From assembly GCF_020283565.1 (NCBI RefSeq), contig NC_060065.1, positions 27,020,409-27,084,408 on the forward strand: a stretch of DNA of 64,000 nt. Direction: 5' to 3'. The position numbers and the translations under genes were made by a program. Shown piece after piece: positions 33,203-45,482 of this stretch (its first letter is position 1; the number at the start of each line of letters is the position of its first letter). The notes under the pieces were generated by a model, which saw only the letters and a program-made list of their open reading frames with translations, searched no databases and had not been told where the DNA came from. This DNA is from Trifolium pratense (lineage: Eukaryota > Streptophyta > Magnoliopsida > Fabales > Fabaceae).

Positions 33203-36200
33203 TCATTTTGGGGGAAATGAAACATTGCTCTCAAGCATAAAAGAGAGATCGTGCATTTGTGACATCAACATCTCAACGTCATCTTTTGATCCAACTTCTG
33301 CAGTGGAAACATCTCTAGGATTTTGTCTCATGCTATCCACATCAGCCACCCTAAACATGCAATAAGATCGCATAAATTTCTATTTATTATGAGAGTACAA
33401 AATGTCAATCAAGATCAACTTTAGCCAACAAAAAGTTCAAAACTACATCAATTAACCAGAGAATCAATTATAAAATGCAAAGCCAAAGCATCACCAGTTA
33501 AAGGAGGAAGAACGTCCATGTTCTTAAGTACTTCCACTTAGAAGTATAAATAAAAGGAACAAGGAAGAATAAATATGTTTGAACATTGTGTTCTAATAGA
33601 GTAGAAAATATAGAGTGGAAGACCCTTTAGTTTGTTCCTTCTTAGATCCTTTAGGCTTTCTCCCATTCACTTGTAAGAGGAAAATCCTTTTCAAGTCATA
33701 ATATGCAAAGCTATGAAATGGGAATTATGCCATCAATCAGAGTCCTATTCAACTTGTACATTGAAATAGAACCTTTATTTAAAACAGATACCTTTGGCAG
33801 TTGGCAGAATCAGCAAATTAAATTGGCTTAGATCAGATGTGCCGGTTTCCTCACATGACTTTAAAATTAACAGATATCCCTTACGTTGAATTAAACAACT
33901 ACTACTAAATGTAGACTGATATATTGAACTCAACTCCTAAAGGTGTCGTAAATGGACTCAATGTCCATCTGACCTGATACTCAAAAACTGGTTGAAATCA
34001 AATATGCATATATTTTCTAGAACAAAATAATACAACTGTGATAATCAAGGCACCTGTTTAAAGAAGCAGCTGCAGGTTGAGCATTGGTTGTTGTAGGAGT
34101 ACTCAGTGGATTATCAAACTGTCCGAATAAATCATGCTGTGAAAATCCACTAAAATTCATATCATGTGAGTTGTCAGACAATCCAAATAAACCCATTTCA
34201 AAAGTATTTTCAGAAGGAGTTTGATTCGCAGTTTGTAAAGGAACATTGTTGAAAGGATCTTCTTGTCTAGTGGTCAAGCTAGTCAAGCCACTCCAAACAT
34301 CAAATGAGTCGGCATTACCATTAATAGTCACAGTATCATTTGTTTTGTTATTGCTAACTTGCCATTGGTCGTCTTCCATCCAGTCAAAACTTTTAACCGT
34401 CGAAGCGTTAGTGCCCTCTGCTGTTTTGGTACCATGAAGATCAGCAGTAATTTCAGATATCCCAGTCTGGTCTTTTATCTCAGAGTGTGAAACACTGATG
34501 GAAGGGTTTTGTGAAATGGCTGAACCAGTAAAATCATTCCATGTATCAAATGAATTGGCAACCTCATTAGTAGTCATAATACCAATTGCCTTGTTATTGC
34601 TCCCCTGCCAAGGATCATTTTGCATCCAGTCAAAATTACTAGATGAGGCAAATGCAATTTCTGCAATTTTTGTATCATTAGGATCTTCAGTCGTTTCAAA
34701 TTTCCCAGTCTCACCAGTTATCTCAGAATTGGAAACATTCCATGCATCAAAAGAAAAAGAAGCTTTATCAGAACCAAATTTAAATTTATCAGTTGTCTTG
34801 TTATCATTATCTTGCTGTTGGTCACCTTCCATCCAGCCAAAGTCCCTATTAGAAGAACTATTAGCACCCTCTGTTGTTTTTGTATCACTCAGGTCTGCAG
34901 AAAATTCAAAGTTTCCAGTCTGGGAAGATATGTTTGAGCTGGAAATAATACCAGAAGGGTCTTGTGCTCTAGCTGAGCCAGTAAAATCATTCCATGAATC
35001 TTCTTCATCAGTAACCCCAATATCAGGTATCTTGGTGTCACTCCCTTGCCATCGGTCATCTTGCATCCAATCCAAATTTCTATTAGAGGAACCATTACCA
35101 ATTTCTGTTTTTCCTGTATGATGGAGATCTGCGGTCGATTCCGACTTCCCATACGGGCCATCTATCACTGAGTTAGAAGTTTTGAATCCATCACCCTGAA
35201 ACCAATCATCATCGGATGCTGAAGGATTGAAATCATCATTTTTCATTACACCAACAGAATCCTTCCTATACCCAGATACTGTATCCAATTCAACTTTAGA
35301 ATGATCGACTGACTTGGAATCATGAACAGGACCAGAACTAGCAAACTTGAAGTTGGCCTCCCAACCCGAAAAGGAATAACCACTCTGATCCTCTGTGAAC
35401 CCACCTGATGCTTCCGAAGCTTGCACATTCTGAAAGAAACTCAGATTTTCATTAGCTTGAAAAGTGTTATCTGAAGCAGCTCCCACGTGTCTTTCAGAAG
35501 CCGAATTCTGACCAGAAACATTGGAATCAGATTCCTTCCGATCAAAAAAACTATCCAGATCAACACCAGACAAACTCAATGAACTTTCGCCTGGAAATGC
35601 TTCCGAATCTGAATTATTTGTTCTCTCCGCCTCAGAAGGCCATCGAGTTTCCAAATCTAGTAGTTCAGATAAAGGGATCTCATCTTTTAATTCACTCCTC
35701 GCTCTGTTTGATGCATGTTCATTCACCATTGGTGCCACCATTTCCTGCAAAGCAATCCGTGCAGAGTTAACATATTAGCATAACAATACACCAAATCACA
35801 CACACACACACACACACAAAACCTGATAAATCAAGTTATCAAAATTAGAACACAGAAAAAGTGAACGATTTTGAAAACACGGTGAATGTAAACAATCACA
35901 ATCAATCTCACCTTTAAGATAGTTATAATCAAATTCAAATGGTTGTGATGATTTGACAATCATAATTAATTGAACGTGTAATAAACTCTATGGTGCATAC
36001 CAATTAAATCCAAAAAGAAATTACATATTCACAAATTCTTTTGCATCATAGAAAAAAAAATGGAGGACATTATAACAAAATAACACATCAAATTCCATAA
36101 TTTTGACCGCATGGGTGCCATTTTATTACAATTTAAAACCATTCGAATCCCATACACATACACACAACCTGATAAATCAAATTATCAAACTTAGAAGCAA

Positions 36201-36683
36201 AAAACTTTCCATAACCACGATATTTTTGCTTACCAAAAAAAAAAAAGGGGGAAATCAAGTTCCAAATTTCCAATACTAAATGGTTACATTGAATTTGAAA
36301 CAATTGAATCAAAACAAAAAATATAAAAACATAATGGTGAAATAAATTAATACCGATCCATCAAGTTGAAGAGATTCAAGCAGCCAACGATACCCGAGAG
36401 TGTTCTTAAATTTAACCGGTTCAGGAGGAAGATCTTTATGAGGATTTGTGCCACAAAAGACACAGATGAAAGACTGAACACCGCGGAGGAGTCTGCCATT
36501 GCAATTTTTGCAGCGAAGGTAAGGTGGCGAGGGATCGAGTTTTGCGACGGTTTCTGAGATGGAAGATAGCTTCGGGAGAGGGAGATTTTCCTCTATCTCT
36601 GGTTGGTACCATGAGAGATTGGCGTTTTTGCGAAGCAGGATCTGTAACTGGTTTATTTGATCCACTGGAATTTCGAACGCCAT
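33203..36683 (-). CDS. DUF7815-type zinc-ribbon protein, three exons
   Basis: Host gene on the minus strand. Exon 1 is 36683-36354 (ATG to TCG|GTATTA), exon 2 is 35744-34054 (TTTGCAG|GAAATG to AACAG|GTGCC), exon 3 is 33350-33203 (TTTAG|GGTGGC to TGA). The exons keep frame and total 2169 bp, or 722 residues. The N terminus is a conserved plant domain (MAFEIPVDQI...) with a four-cysteine ribbon, C58, C61, C74 and C77, followed by YRWLLESLQLDGSEMV across the first junction. The middle is acidic and Ser/Asn-rich, with four imperfect repeats centred on (D/G)WM(Q/E) near residues 335, 413, 482 and 564. The C terminus reads MSQMHDLSFMLESN. The family is conserved in plants but its function is unknown to me. 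Exon borders are inferred from consensus sites and family structure. Confidence 0.88.
35796..35818. repeat. CA microsatellite in intron 1 of the host gene
   Basis: About ten CA units in the first intron. Confidence 0.9.
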
Positions 36684-36859
36684 TGTTAGGGTTTCGGTTA
36701 TTGAATTTGATTTCAGTGTTGAGGTTTGATTTTGTTGTCTTCTTCGGTTGTTGATTGAGAGGTTTAGTCAGTGGTGACTAGTGAGAAATTATTCATGTTT
36801 CTTGGCCAATATAACCAGCAAATTTTGTTCCGAAAACATACATGTGTTATATGCAAGAG

Positions 36860-37046
36860 GAGTGCTAGCAACACACTCCAATAACAAACACACTCTAACA
36901 CACTTTTTTTTATTGGTTAAAATTTATATGGGTCCCATAAAAGTTATATGGGTCCACATTTTTTTATGGGACCCATGTGAATTTCAACCAATAAAAGAGA
37001 GTGTGTTGGAGTGTGTTTGTTAAAGAGTGTGTTGCTAGCATTATTC
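36860..37046. mobile_element. MITE with about 45-bp terminal inverted repeats
   Basis: The left end TGCTAGCAACACACTCC and following ACAAACACACTC are mirrored at the right end (GAGTGTGTTTGTTA, GTGTGTTGCTAGCA). The inner ATATGGGTCCCATAAAA and TTTTTATGGGACCCAT also pair. The element begins about 175 bp upstream of the ATG of the host gene. The superfamily and exact target duplication were not determined. Confidence 0.75.
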
Positions 37047-37049
37047 TAT

Positions 37050-38236
37050 GTGCAATGCAAATATGCTAAAAAATTGAAAATAATGAAATTTTAAAAGAGA
37101 AAAATGAACATGGTTATTATGAGGAAAAAAAATGAAAATTATCAATAAAATATTTTTTTTGACTAAATCAATAAAATATTTATTCGTGAAAAGTTTGGTA
37201 ATTGAAATTGAAATTGGTAAGACAACAATTTCATTTTATAAAAAAAATTATTCAAATAAAATAATTGTTAAAGAATTTGAACCAAAAAATTGAAAAAAAA
37301 GCGACGGTGTTATTAGAGTCAAGACTCATTTCTAGTTTTCACTGTTAATATCCGGTTAACTAGAGCGTCTAATTTGATTCCGGGGTCAGTTTAGCATCAT
37401 GTGATTTTAGCCATTTTGATCGTAGTTGCGATCTTCGGAGATCAATTGTTGAATTCGGGTGGAGAATATTGGTTTTGAATGAATTAGAAATGTTCGATTA
37501 AAATAGATTATTCATTTATGTTATCAAATTATTTTTAATGAATGGATAGATAGATAGATTTATGTTATTTGAATATCAAAATTTTGACATTGAATATGTT
37601 CATCTTTATCTATCTCTTACCTTGAAATTTTAAAAAATACGAGCACACAAAAGACAATGTATTTAACATCATGTTCAAAATTCTTTTTTATCGTACACAT
37701 GAGTTACTCATTTTTGAGTACTTAATTGGGCCATATGTATACGCATCACTTATTTTAATTTTTTTAATAATAGTATATACTAAATATTCAACCTCTTCAA
37801 CCCAACACATCTTGAAAAGTTCTAAATTTGTCTCACTAATAACATATCTTTCCGATAACTCTACATTATTATAAATAGGTCCCATAAAAATTATATAGGT
37901 ATCACTTCTTATTATAGAACTAGTACTTAATAAATACTCATTTATGTTTTGCTTCAATTGTGGTACCTATTAGGTATTAGTACTTAAAAAATAAGTATTC
38001 ACCATTATAGATGGTCTGGTATGTTTGGCCTAACTTTTTTATGACTTTTCTACTTCTTAAAAGTATAAGAAGAGCCAAACATAAATTAAAAAAAGTCCTA
38101 CAATAAATAAGTAACTTAATTTTATAATGAAATATGTTGGAAAAGTATACTTCCGAAAAAGTCAAAAATATTAACTTTTCTCGGTGACTTGTGGCTTATT
38201 TTGATGTATGCATCTGTTTCGATACCCAGCGACATC
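37050..38236. other. Intergenic, no gene seen
   Basis: AT-rich sequence upstream of the host gene. Inverted-repeat-like sequence TGGTCTGGTATGTTTGGCC near 38010 may be one end of a TIR element (see findings). Confidence 0.4.
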
Positions 38237-39414
38237 AAAATCTAATATTTTATATTTTTTTTTTTTATAAGCAAAAATTGTATTAATAAGGAGTACAAGG
38301 AGTACTCAAACCCTTACAATACAACAAAATCCTTTTACATACTAAGAATACATTCTAAGGGATTAACACACCAATCAGAATACAAATACGGGCAATGTCT
38401 GCCCGACCGACCAATAAACCAAACCCAAGAGATAAGTTTTATTTGATCCACCAATTGAGCACAATCAGCTAAAGCACCCCTGAAAATAATGTTATTACGT
38501 AATCTCCAAATACACCAAGTTGTTACAAGCCATATCAAATGTTTCACTTTCTCTCCCTTTTTCGATTTCACAATACCACCAAAGAAGTTGAAATGCTTCC
38601 ATCCTTCCCCATAATTATAATACGCACAGCCTAACCATTTATAAATGCTTCTCCAAACTTGTTGCATCAGTTTACAATTAAAGAAGAGATGCATACAGTC
38701 CTCAATCTCAGTGAAACAAAAGACACGCGGTAAGTCATGAGGATTAGTTAAAATACCTCTAGAAGCGAGTGCTGCTCTTGTAGGTAATTTTTCAAGAAGT
38801 AATCTCCAACCAAATACACCAACTTTTGAGGGAATATCGTTTTTCCAAAGTTGCTGCAAAGAGGTTATCATATTTGTATTTATTTCCCTCACAGTTCTAC
38901 CATTTTGCAATAACGAGTAAGCAGACTTAACCGAAAACATTCCCGAATTATCTGGCTTCCATTTCCAATTATCTGTCCTATCCTCCAACACCTCCACCTC
39001 AAGTAACAGTTGCTGTAAATATAACAACTCACCCTCTTCATGAGATGTTAAATCACTGTTCCAGTGCCAATTCCATGATCTGTCAACTCTATTTCCTACT
39101 AACCATTTAGCAACTACAACATTATGATCCACTTCTTTAAAAAACAAGTTAGGAAAGAGCTCTCTCAATGGAACATCTTCAGGCCACTTCTCTTTCCAAA
39201 ATCCAATCGAATTACCGTCACCCAACACACTACTAACATTTTTAGGAAACCATAAATCATCCTCCATTCCCCCCACCTTCAATATATCACGCCACCAAAT
39301 AGAATCCTTGGGTCTTGACTTAACACCGTTCCAACTTAATAAATTACCAAAATTCTCCTTATACCTGAACCACAATAAATCATACCAAATCGCATCGACA
39401 TCAATAGTACATCG

Positions 39415-40454
39415 TGTTGGGTTTTTGTATATTGGCTACATTTTGCAAAAACATATTTTAGCCAAGTGTTGAGACAAGTGTGCTGACCCCAAGTGTTGTG
39501 ACAAATGTTGTGACACTTTGGAACAACACCTGACTCTGTTCTGCGCGCGCCAGCTGGATGTTATTATTTTCTACTCAATCTTTTGAAGATCTGTTTGAAG
39601 AATTATGTCAAGGTTTCTTACAGAGGAAGGCGCACGTGTTTAATGTGTTTCATGAGGCAGCTAAACCCTAGTTTTATTTTCCAAAAGAATTATATTTTTG
39701 GAAAATATATTTTTGCGGTTTCAAAAATATAACTATTGTTTTCAAAAATATATCACTGCTGCCGCAATTCTAGAAGCCCTAATTTTTCTTGAAGCCCAAG
39801 TCGTTCAACTACTATAAATACGAAGGCAAGCATATGGTTTCAAGCATCTAAAATCGAGTCTTACAAAGCGTGTGTTTTTAGGGATTTTAGAGTGTTAATT
39901 GTGAGCCTATCTTGTGTCTCATTGATGCAAGCTTAGGACCTGAGTGTTATTGAGTTGTAAGTGTGAACTTCTCCTAAGCTTTGAAGTACGGAGATTGTTC
40001 TATTGTGTTGTGTGGTTTACTCGCAAGCTTTTAAGCAAGAGTGAATCCTAGTTTTTAGGAGTGTGTCTCCAATCGTTGTAATCGTCTGAGTTGAATAGCA
40101 GCGCTGTCTGTGTTGCTAAGGTAGGAATTGGGACGGGGTCTCATATCTAGGAGTTCCTAGGTAGAAGGGTCATTGGGTAGTGATTAAGTGAGAAGTTGTA
40201 AACGGGTGAGTTTAACTTCGAAGTAATACTGCTGATAGTGGACTTCATTCCTGGATTGGTATCCCCCAGAGTAGGCTTTAGGCTGAACTGGGTTAACAAC
40301 TCTTGTGTGTTATTTACTTTACTGTTTGTATTGTTTTATGTTATTTGCTCTGTTTATAGACAAGTGTTGGCGCACCAGTAACAACATCTGTCTACAACAG
40401 ACAAGTGTTGCTACACCTTGAGCAACACTTGTCCACTGTGTGCCAGGAATTTCA
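39415..40454 (+). repeat. 5' LTR of element F
   Basis: 1040 bp beginning TGTTGGGTTTTTG and ending GAATTTCA. TATAAATA box at 39813-39820. Near the 3' end GACAAGTGTTGCT (40400) and AGCAACACTTGTC (40421) form a perfect 13-bp inverted repeat. Confidence 0.97.
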
Positions 40455-40456
40455 AT

Positions 40457-40468
40457 TGGCATCAGAGC
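40457..40468 (+). other. Primer binding site of element F
   Basis: TGGCATCAGAGC, one base different from the standard initiator-tRNA-Met site TGGTATCAGAGC. Element E has the same variant. Confidence 0.85.
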
Positions 40469-40523
40469 AGGCACCCTGTTCTGAATTTTAGGGTGAGCTC
40501 CAGGGAAATCGTTTCTGGCAAGG

Positions 40524-43500
40524 ATGGACAAAGAAGGAGGTTTTGTTACCAGACCACCTCTCTTGGTTGGCGCTTCAAACTATGACTATTGGAAGTCCCG
40601 CATGATGGCCTTCCTAAAACAAATTGATAGCAAGACATGGAAGGCAATTCTGAGAGGATGGACTCCACCTGTGAAGATGGACAAAGATGGTAAACCAACT
40701 CTTGAGTTGAAATCTGCTGAAGAATGGTCCAAAGAAGAGGATGAGCTTGCTCTTGCAAACTCAAAAGCATTATATGCACTATATAATGGTGTTGACAAAC
40801 ACATATTCAGACTCATCAAAAAGTGTGTTTGTGCTAAGGAAGCTTGGACAATTCTTGAGACTGTTCATGAAGGTACCTCTAAAGTGAAGTTGTCTAAGCT
40901 ACAACTCCTAACAACTAAGTTTGAGAATCTTAGAATGAATGATGATGAAACCATTCAGGATTTTCACATGACCATACTTGACTTTGACAATCAATTTGAT
41001 GCCTTGGGTGAAAAGATACCTGAAGAAAAGCTGGTAAGAAAAATGCTCAGGTCTCTACCTAAGAAGTTTGACATGAAAGTCACAGCTATAGAAGAAGCAA
41101 AGGACATCACAGATATGAAGCTAGATGAACTGGTTGGTTCACTACAAACCTATGAGGTAGCTGCAAATGAAAAGATGGATAAGAAAAACAAAAGTATTGC
41201 CTTTGTTTCAAACGCTGAGGAAGAAGATCAACTGAGTGACACAGAGTCTGAACAAAGCATCTCTGATGCAATGGTTCTTTTGGGAAAACAATTTAATAAA
41301 GTACTGAAGAGAATGGACAAACGCCCTAAGACAGGTGCAGCTGACATTGGGCGCAACACTTACAGGAACTTCAGAAAACCTGTAACAGATGAAAAATCAG
41401 CTCCAAATAAAGGTGTTCAATGCCATGAATGTGAGGGGTTTGGTCACATTAGAAGTGAATGTGGTACCTTTCTGAAGAAACAAAAGAAGGGGTTAACTGT
41501 AACTTGGTCAGATGAAGATTCTGAAGGAGAAACTGATACTGCAAAGGCTATACATGTATTGACAAGTGTTTGCACATCTGACACTGAATCATGTGAAGAA
41601 GAACTGACCTTTGATGAACTGGCTGATTCATATAAAAAGCTGTGTCTAAAGAGTGCAGAAGTCTGCAGAGTCTCTGAAGAACAAAAAGAAACAATCACTA
41701 AGTTGGAAACTGAGAGAGCTGCTAATATGTCAAGAATCTCTGAATTTAGTACTAAATGGGAAGATAGTTTAAAGATCATTGAGGAACAGAAGGCAACTAT
41801 CATCAACTTAGAAGCTGACAAGATCAAACAACTGACTGAAATAGCCCATCTAAATGAAGAGGTAACTGAATTAAACTCTCATCTTGAGAATTTAAAGAAG
41901 CATGTTCTTAGGCTATTCAAAGGAAGTGATCTAGATGAAATCCTGGAAACTCTGCCAGTTCCTAGCAAATCCAAAACTGGTATTGGGTATGAATACAAAA
42001 ATGTTAATAGGATTATGGATTACAACAAAGAGGGGAAATATATGCCTGAGATAAGGAAACAACCACCTCCAAAAATGCATGACAGGATGTCGCCACACCT
42101 GTCTCCTAGACAGCAGAGACAAGTGTTGCCACATGTGGCACCACATCAGCAAAGATGGCAGAGACCTAGGTTTATACCTAGACCAAGAAGCAGGTACCAT
42201 TCATGGAGATGTCATCACTGTGGAAGAAAGGGGCACATAAGGCCTTATTGCTACAAACTGTATGGTTATCCAAGTGAAATTCCACAAGAATCTGATCAAT
42301 CCATCACTAAAACAAAGATGGAATGGAAGCAAAAAGATGATGCAACCAATACCAAGGAGTATACAGCTGAAAGCAGTGGGAAAAGTCTGATTGCCCATAC
42401 ATCTCTCAGAGCATCATCAAAAGAAGATTGGTACTTTGATAGTGGCTGTTCCAGACACATGACTGGTGTTGAAAAATATTTAAAGGAAGTAAAATCTTAT
42501 GCCACAAGTTTTGTGACATTTGGAGATGGAGCAAAGGGGGAAATCAAAGGTATTGGAAGACTTATTGACCATGGTCTACCAAAACTTGAAAATGTTCTCC
42601 TTGTAAAAGGACTAACTGCCAATCTAATCAGTATAAGCCAACTATGTGATCAAGGCATGAAAGTCAACTTTACAAAAAATGAATGTCTGGTCAGCAATAA
42701 TGAAGGAGACATCCTTATGAGGGGTGTTAGATCAAAAGACAACTGCTACTTGTGGATCCCTTTTGAAGAAGGTAATGTATCTACATGTCTCTTAACTAAA
42801 AATGAAGAGGTTAAGCTGTGGCATCAAAAATTAGGACACCTTAACCTGAAGAGCATGAAGAGAGTCATATCAGAAGAAGCTGTCAGAGGACTACCAATCT
42901 TGCAGATACAGGAAGGCAATATCTGTGGTGAATGTCAGATTGGGAAGCAAACCAAAGTGTCGCACCAAAAGTTGCAACACTTGTCCACCTCTAGAGTTCT
43001 TGAGTTACTACATATGGATCTGATGGGGCCCATACAAGTTGAGAGTCTTGGAGGTAAGAAATATGTTCTTGTTATTGTTGATGACTTCTCTAGGTATACT
43101 TGGGTGAATTTCATTAGGGAAAAATCTGAGACTTTTGAAGAATTCAAAAATCTTTATGTACAACTTCAAAAAGAGAAAGACTGTGGTATTGTAAGAATCA
43201 GAAGTGACCATGGTAAGGAATTTGAAAACTCTAAATTTGCTGATTTTTGTGCTGCTGAAGGAATAATTCATGAATTCTCTTCACCAATTACACCTCAACA
43301 AAATGGTGTGGTTGAAAGAAAGAATAGAACCTTACAAGAATCTGCTAGAGTAATGTTGCATGCCAAAAATGTTCCTTACAAGTTCTGGGCTGAAGCCATG
43401 AATACAGCATGTTACATTCACAATAGAGTAACATTAAGGAAAGGTACTGCTACAACATTGTATGAACTATGGAAGAATAGGAAGCCTACTGTGAAGTACT

Positions 43501-45467
43501 TCCATGTGTTTGGGTCAAAATGTTACATTCTGGCAGATAGAGAACCTAGGAGAAAATTGGATCCCAAAAGTGATGAGGGGATATTTTTAGGTTACTCAAC
43601 CAACAGCAGAGCGTACAGGGTTTTTAACTCCAGAACAAGAACTATGATGGAATCAATTAATGTTGTTGTTGATGACAGTGATACAACAAGTGCAGATCCA
43701 GCTGAAGAGACAGATGTCATAACACCTGTCCCAACACCTGATGAAGATCAAACTGAACCTGAACCTGATCAACATTCTGAGTCTACTACAGAGGTTCCTA
43801 GACCAAACAAGGGACCATCTACTAGAACACAGAAGAATCATCCTCTGGAACTTGTCATTGGAAATCCAAATCAAGGAATTGCAACAAGAAGATCAAAAGA
43901 AGCAATCTCCAATTCATGTTTCATATCAAAGATTGAACCAAAGAATGTTAAAGAAGCTTTGACTGATGAATACTGGATCAATGCTATGCAGGAGGAACTA
44001 ACTCAGTTCAAAAGAAGTGAGGTATGGGATCTAGTACCTAGACCAGATGGTATAAATGTTATTGGTACAAAGTGGGTGTACAAGAACAAAACTGATGAAA
44101 ATGGTGATATTACTAGAAATAAAGCCAGACTTGTAGCACAAGGATACACCCAGATAGAAGGAGTAGATTTTGATGAGACTTTTGCTCCAGTTGCTCGCTT
44201 GGAGTCCATAAGATTACTCTTGGCTGTGGCATGCATCTTGAAATTCAAGCTATACCAAATGGATGTAAAAAGTGCATTCCTAAATGGTTATCTAAATGAA
44301 GAGGTTTATGTTGAACAACCAAAAGGGTTTGTAGATCCAAGCTTTCCTAACCATGTTTACAAACTAAAGAAAGCACTTTATGGATTGAAACAAGCCCCTA
44401 GAGCATGGTATGAAAGGTTGACTGAATTTCTTGTCAGCCATGGATACAAAAAGGGTGGAAATGACAAAACCTTATTTGTAAGAGAAGAGAAAGGGAAGCT
44501 AATGATAGCTCAGATATATGTAGATGATATTGTATTTGGTGGAATGTCGCGACAAATGGTGGAACATTTTGTGCATCAAATGCAATCTGAATTTGAAATG
44601 AGTCTTGTAGGTGAGCTAACTTATTTTTTAGGTCTTCAGGTCAAACAAATGGAAGACACCATATTTATCTCTCAAGAAAAATATGCAAGAAACATTGTGA
44701 AGAAATTTGGTATGGAAGGTGGTAGTCACAAAAGGACACCTGCACCTACACACTTGAAGCTTACCAAAGATGAGAAAGGGGTTGATGTGGATCAAAGTCT
44801 CTATAGAAGTATGATTGGAAGCCTACTATATCTCACAGCTAGCAGGCCGGATATCATGTTTGCAGTTGGAGTTTGTGCTAGATACCAATCTGAACCCAAG
44901 ATGAGTCATCTGACTCAAGTAAAGAGGATCTTCAAATATGTCAATGGCACATGTGGCTATGGAATTCTATACTCTCATGGTAATGATTCTACCTTAATTG
45001 GATATTGTGATGCAGATTGGGCTGGAAGTGCTGATGATAGAAAGAGCACCTCCGGTGCATGTTTCTTCTTAGGAAACAATCTAGTATCTTGGTTTAGTAA
45101 GAAGCAAAATAGTGTGTCTCTATCAACAGCTGAGGCAGAATATATAGCAGCTGGGAGTAGTTGCTCTCAATTGTTATGGATGAGACAAATGTTGAAGGAA
45201 TATAGTGTGGAGCAAGATGTCATGACACTTTACTGTGACAATCTTAGTGCTATAAACATTTCTAAAAATCCTATTCAACATAGTAGGACTAAGCACATTG
45301 ATATACGTCATCATTTTATAAGGGAGCTTGTAGAAGAAAAAATTGTTACACTTGAGCACATTGCATCGGAAGAACAATTAGCAGACATTTTTACTAAAGC
45401 GTTGGATGCAAGTCAATTTGAAAAATTAAGAGGCAAACTTGGAATTTGCCTTTTTGAAGACAAATAG
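40524..45467 (+). CDS. gag-pol: Gag-Pol polyprotein of element F
   Basis: One open frame of 1647 codons supplies the particle protein and all enzymes for reverse transcription and integration. Gag (about residues 1-600) has a UBN2-type start (NYDYWKSRM near residue 20), a zinc knuckle [14 protein letters not shown] at 300-313, a coiled-coil-like Lys/Glu stretch, and a second knuckle [14 protein letters not shown] at 563-576. The protease motif [10 protein letters not shown] starts at 639. Integrase has its HQKLGH zinc region from 767 and the catalytic D832, D895 and E931. Reverse transcriptase carries YVDDI with aspartates 1334-1335. RNase H has D1496 (YCDADWAG) and [11 protein letters not shown]. 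The stop is TAG followed by CAGTTA. The start 70 bases after the LTR is the first ATG and matches element E (MDKEGG). Confidence 0.96.
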   Translation: MDKEGGFVTRPPLLVGASNYDYWKSRMMAFLKQIDSKTWKAILRGWTPPVKMDKDGKPTLELKSAEEWSKEEDELALANSKALYALYNGVDKHIFRLIKKCVCAKEAWTILETVHEGTSKVKLSKLQLLTTKFENLRMNDDETIQDFHMTILDFDNQFDALGEKIPEEKLVRKMLRSLPKKFDMKVTAIEEAKDITDMKLDELVGSLQTYEVAANEKMDKKNKSIAFVSNAEEEDQLSDTESEQSISDAMVLLGKQFNKVLKRMDKRPKTGAADIGRNTYRNFRKPVTDEKSAPNKGVQCHECEGFGHIRSECGTFLKKQKKGLTVTWSDEDSEGETDTAKAIHVLTSVCTSDTESCEEELTFDELADSYKKLCLKSAEVCRVSEEQKETITKLETERAANMSRISEFSTKWEDSLKIIEEQKATIINLEADKIKQLTEIAHLNEEVTELNSHLENLKKHVLRLFKGSDLDEILETLPVPSKSKTGIGYEYKNVNRIMDYNKEGKYMPEIRKQPPPKMHDRMSPHLSPRQQRQVLPHVAPHQQRWQRPRFIPRPRSRYHSWRCHHCGRKGHIRPYCYKLYGYPSEIPQESDQSITKTKMEWKQKDDATNTKEYTAESSGKSLIAHTSLRASSKEDWYFDSGCSRHMTGVEKYLKEVKSYATSFVTFGDGAKGEIKGIGRLIDHGLPKLENVLLVKGLTANLISISQLCDQGMKVNFTKNECLVSNNEGDILMRGVRSKDNCYLWIPFEEGNVSTCLLTKNEEVKLWHQKLGHLNLKSMKRVISEEAVRGLPILQIQEGNICGECQIGKQTKVSHQKLQHLSTSRVLELLHMDLMGPIQVESLGGKKYVLVIVDDFSRYTWVNFIREKSETFEEFKNLYVQLQKEKDCGIVRIRSDHGKEFENSKFADFCAAEGIIHEFSSPITPQQNGVVERKNRTLQESARVMLHAKNVPYKFWAEAMNTACYIHNRVTLRKGTATTLYELWKNRKPTVKYFHVFGSKCYILADREPRRKLDPKSDEGIFLGYSTNSRAYRVFNSRTRTMMESINVVVDDSDTTSADPAEETDVITPVPTPDEDQTEPEPDQHSESTTEVPRPNKGPSTRTQKNHPLELVIGNPNQGIATRRSKEAISNSCFISKIEPKNVKEALTDEYWINAMQEELTQFKRSEVWDLVPRPDGINVIGTKWVYKNKTDENGDITRNKARLVAQGYTQIEGVDFDETFAPVARLESIRLLLAVACILKFKLYQMDVKSAFLNGYLNEEVYVEQPKGFVDPSFPNHVYKLKKALYGLKQAPRAWYERLTEFLVSHGYKKGGNDKTLFVREEKGKLMIAQIYVDDIVFGGMSRQMVEHFVHQMQSEFEMSLVGELTYFLGLQVKQMEDTIFISQEKYARNIVKKFGMEGGSHKRTPAPTHLKLTKDEKGVDVDQSLYRSMIGSLLYLTASRPDIMFAVGVCARYQSEPKMSHLTQVKRIFKYVNGTCGYGILYSHGNDSTLIGYCDADWAGSADDRKSTSGACFFLGNNLVSWFSKKQNSVSLSTAEAEYIAAGSSCSQLLWMRQMLKEYSVEQDVMTLYCDNLSAINISKNPIQHSRTKHIDIRHHFIRELVEEKIVTLEHIASEEQLADIFTKALDASQFEKLRGKLGICLFEDK

Positions 45468-45473
45468 CAGTTA
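45465..45473 (+). promoter_or_regulatory. Leaky stop context TAG-CAG-TTA between pol and ORF3 (F)
   Basis: The gag-pol stop is followed by CAGTTA, matching the CAR-YYA rule of tobamovirus-type readthrough stops. The third ORF continues in the same frame with no further stop, so occasional decoding of TAG would give a Gag-Pol-ORF3 fusion. Soybean SIRE1 is reported to use this mechanism for its third ORF. Confidence 0.8.
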
Positions 45474-45482
45474 CAGCAGGCA

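Noticed and set aside
34498..35121. 207-codon plus-strand open frame
   Set aside because: Antisense shadow of exon 2 of the minus-strand DUF7815-type gene, whose splice sites and conserved ends are clear.
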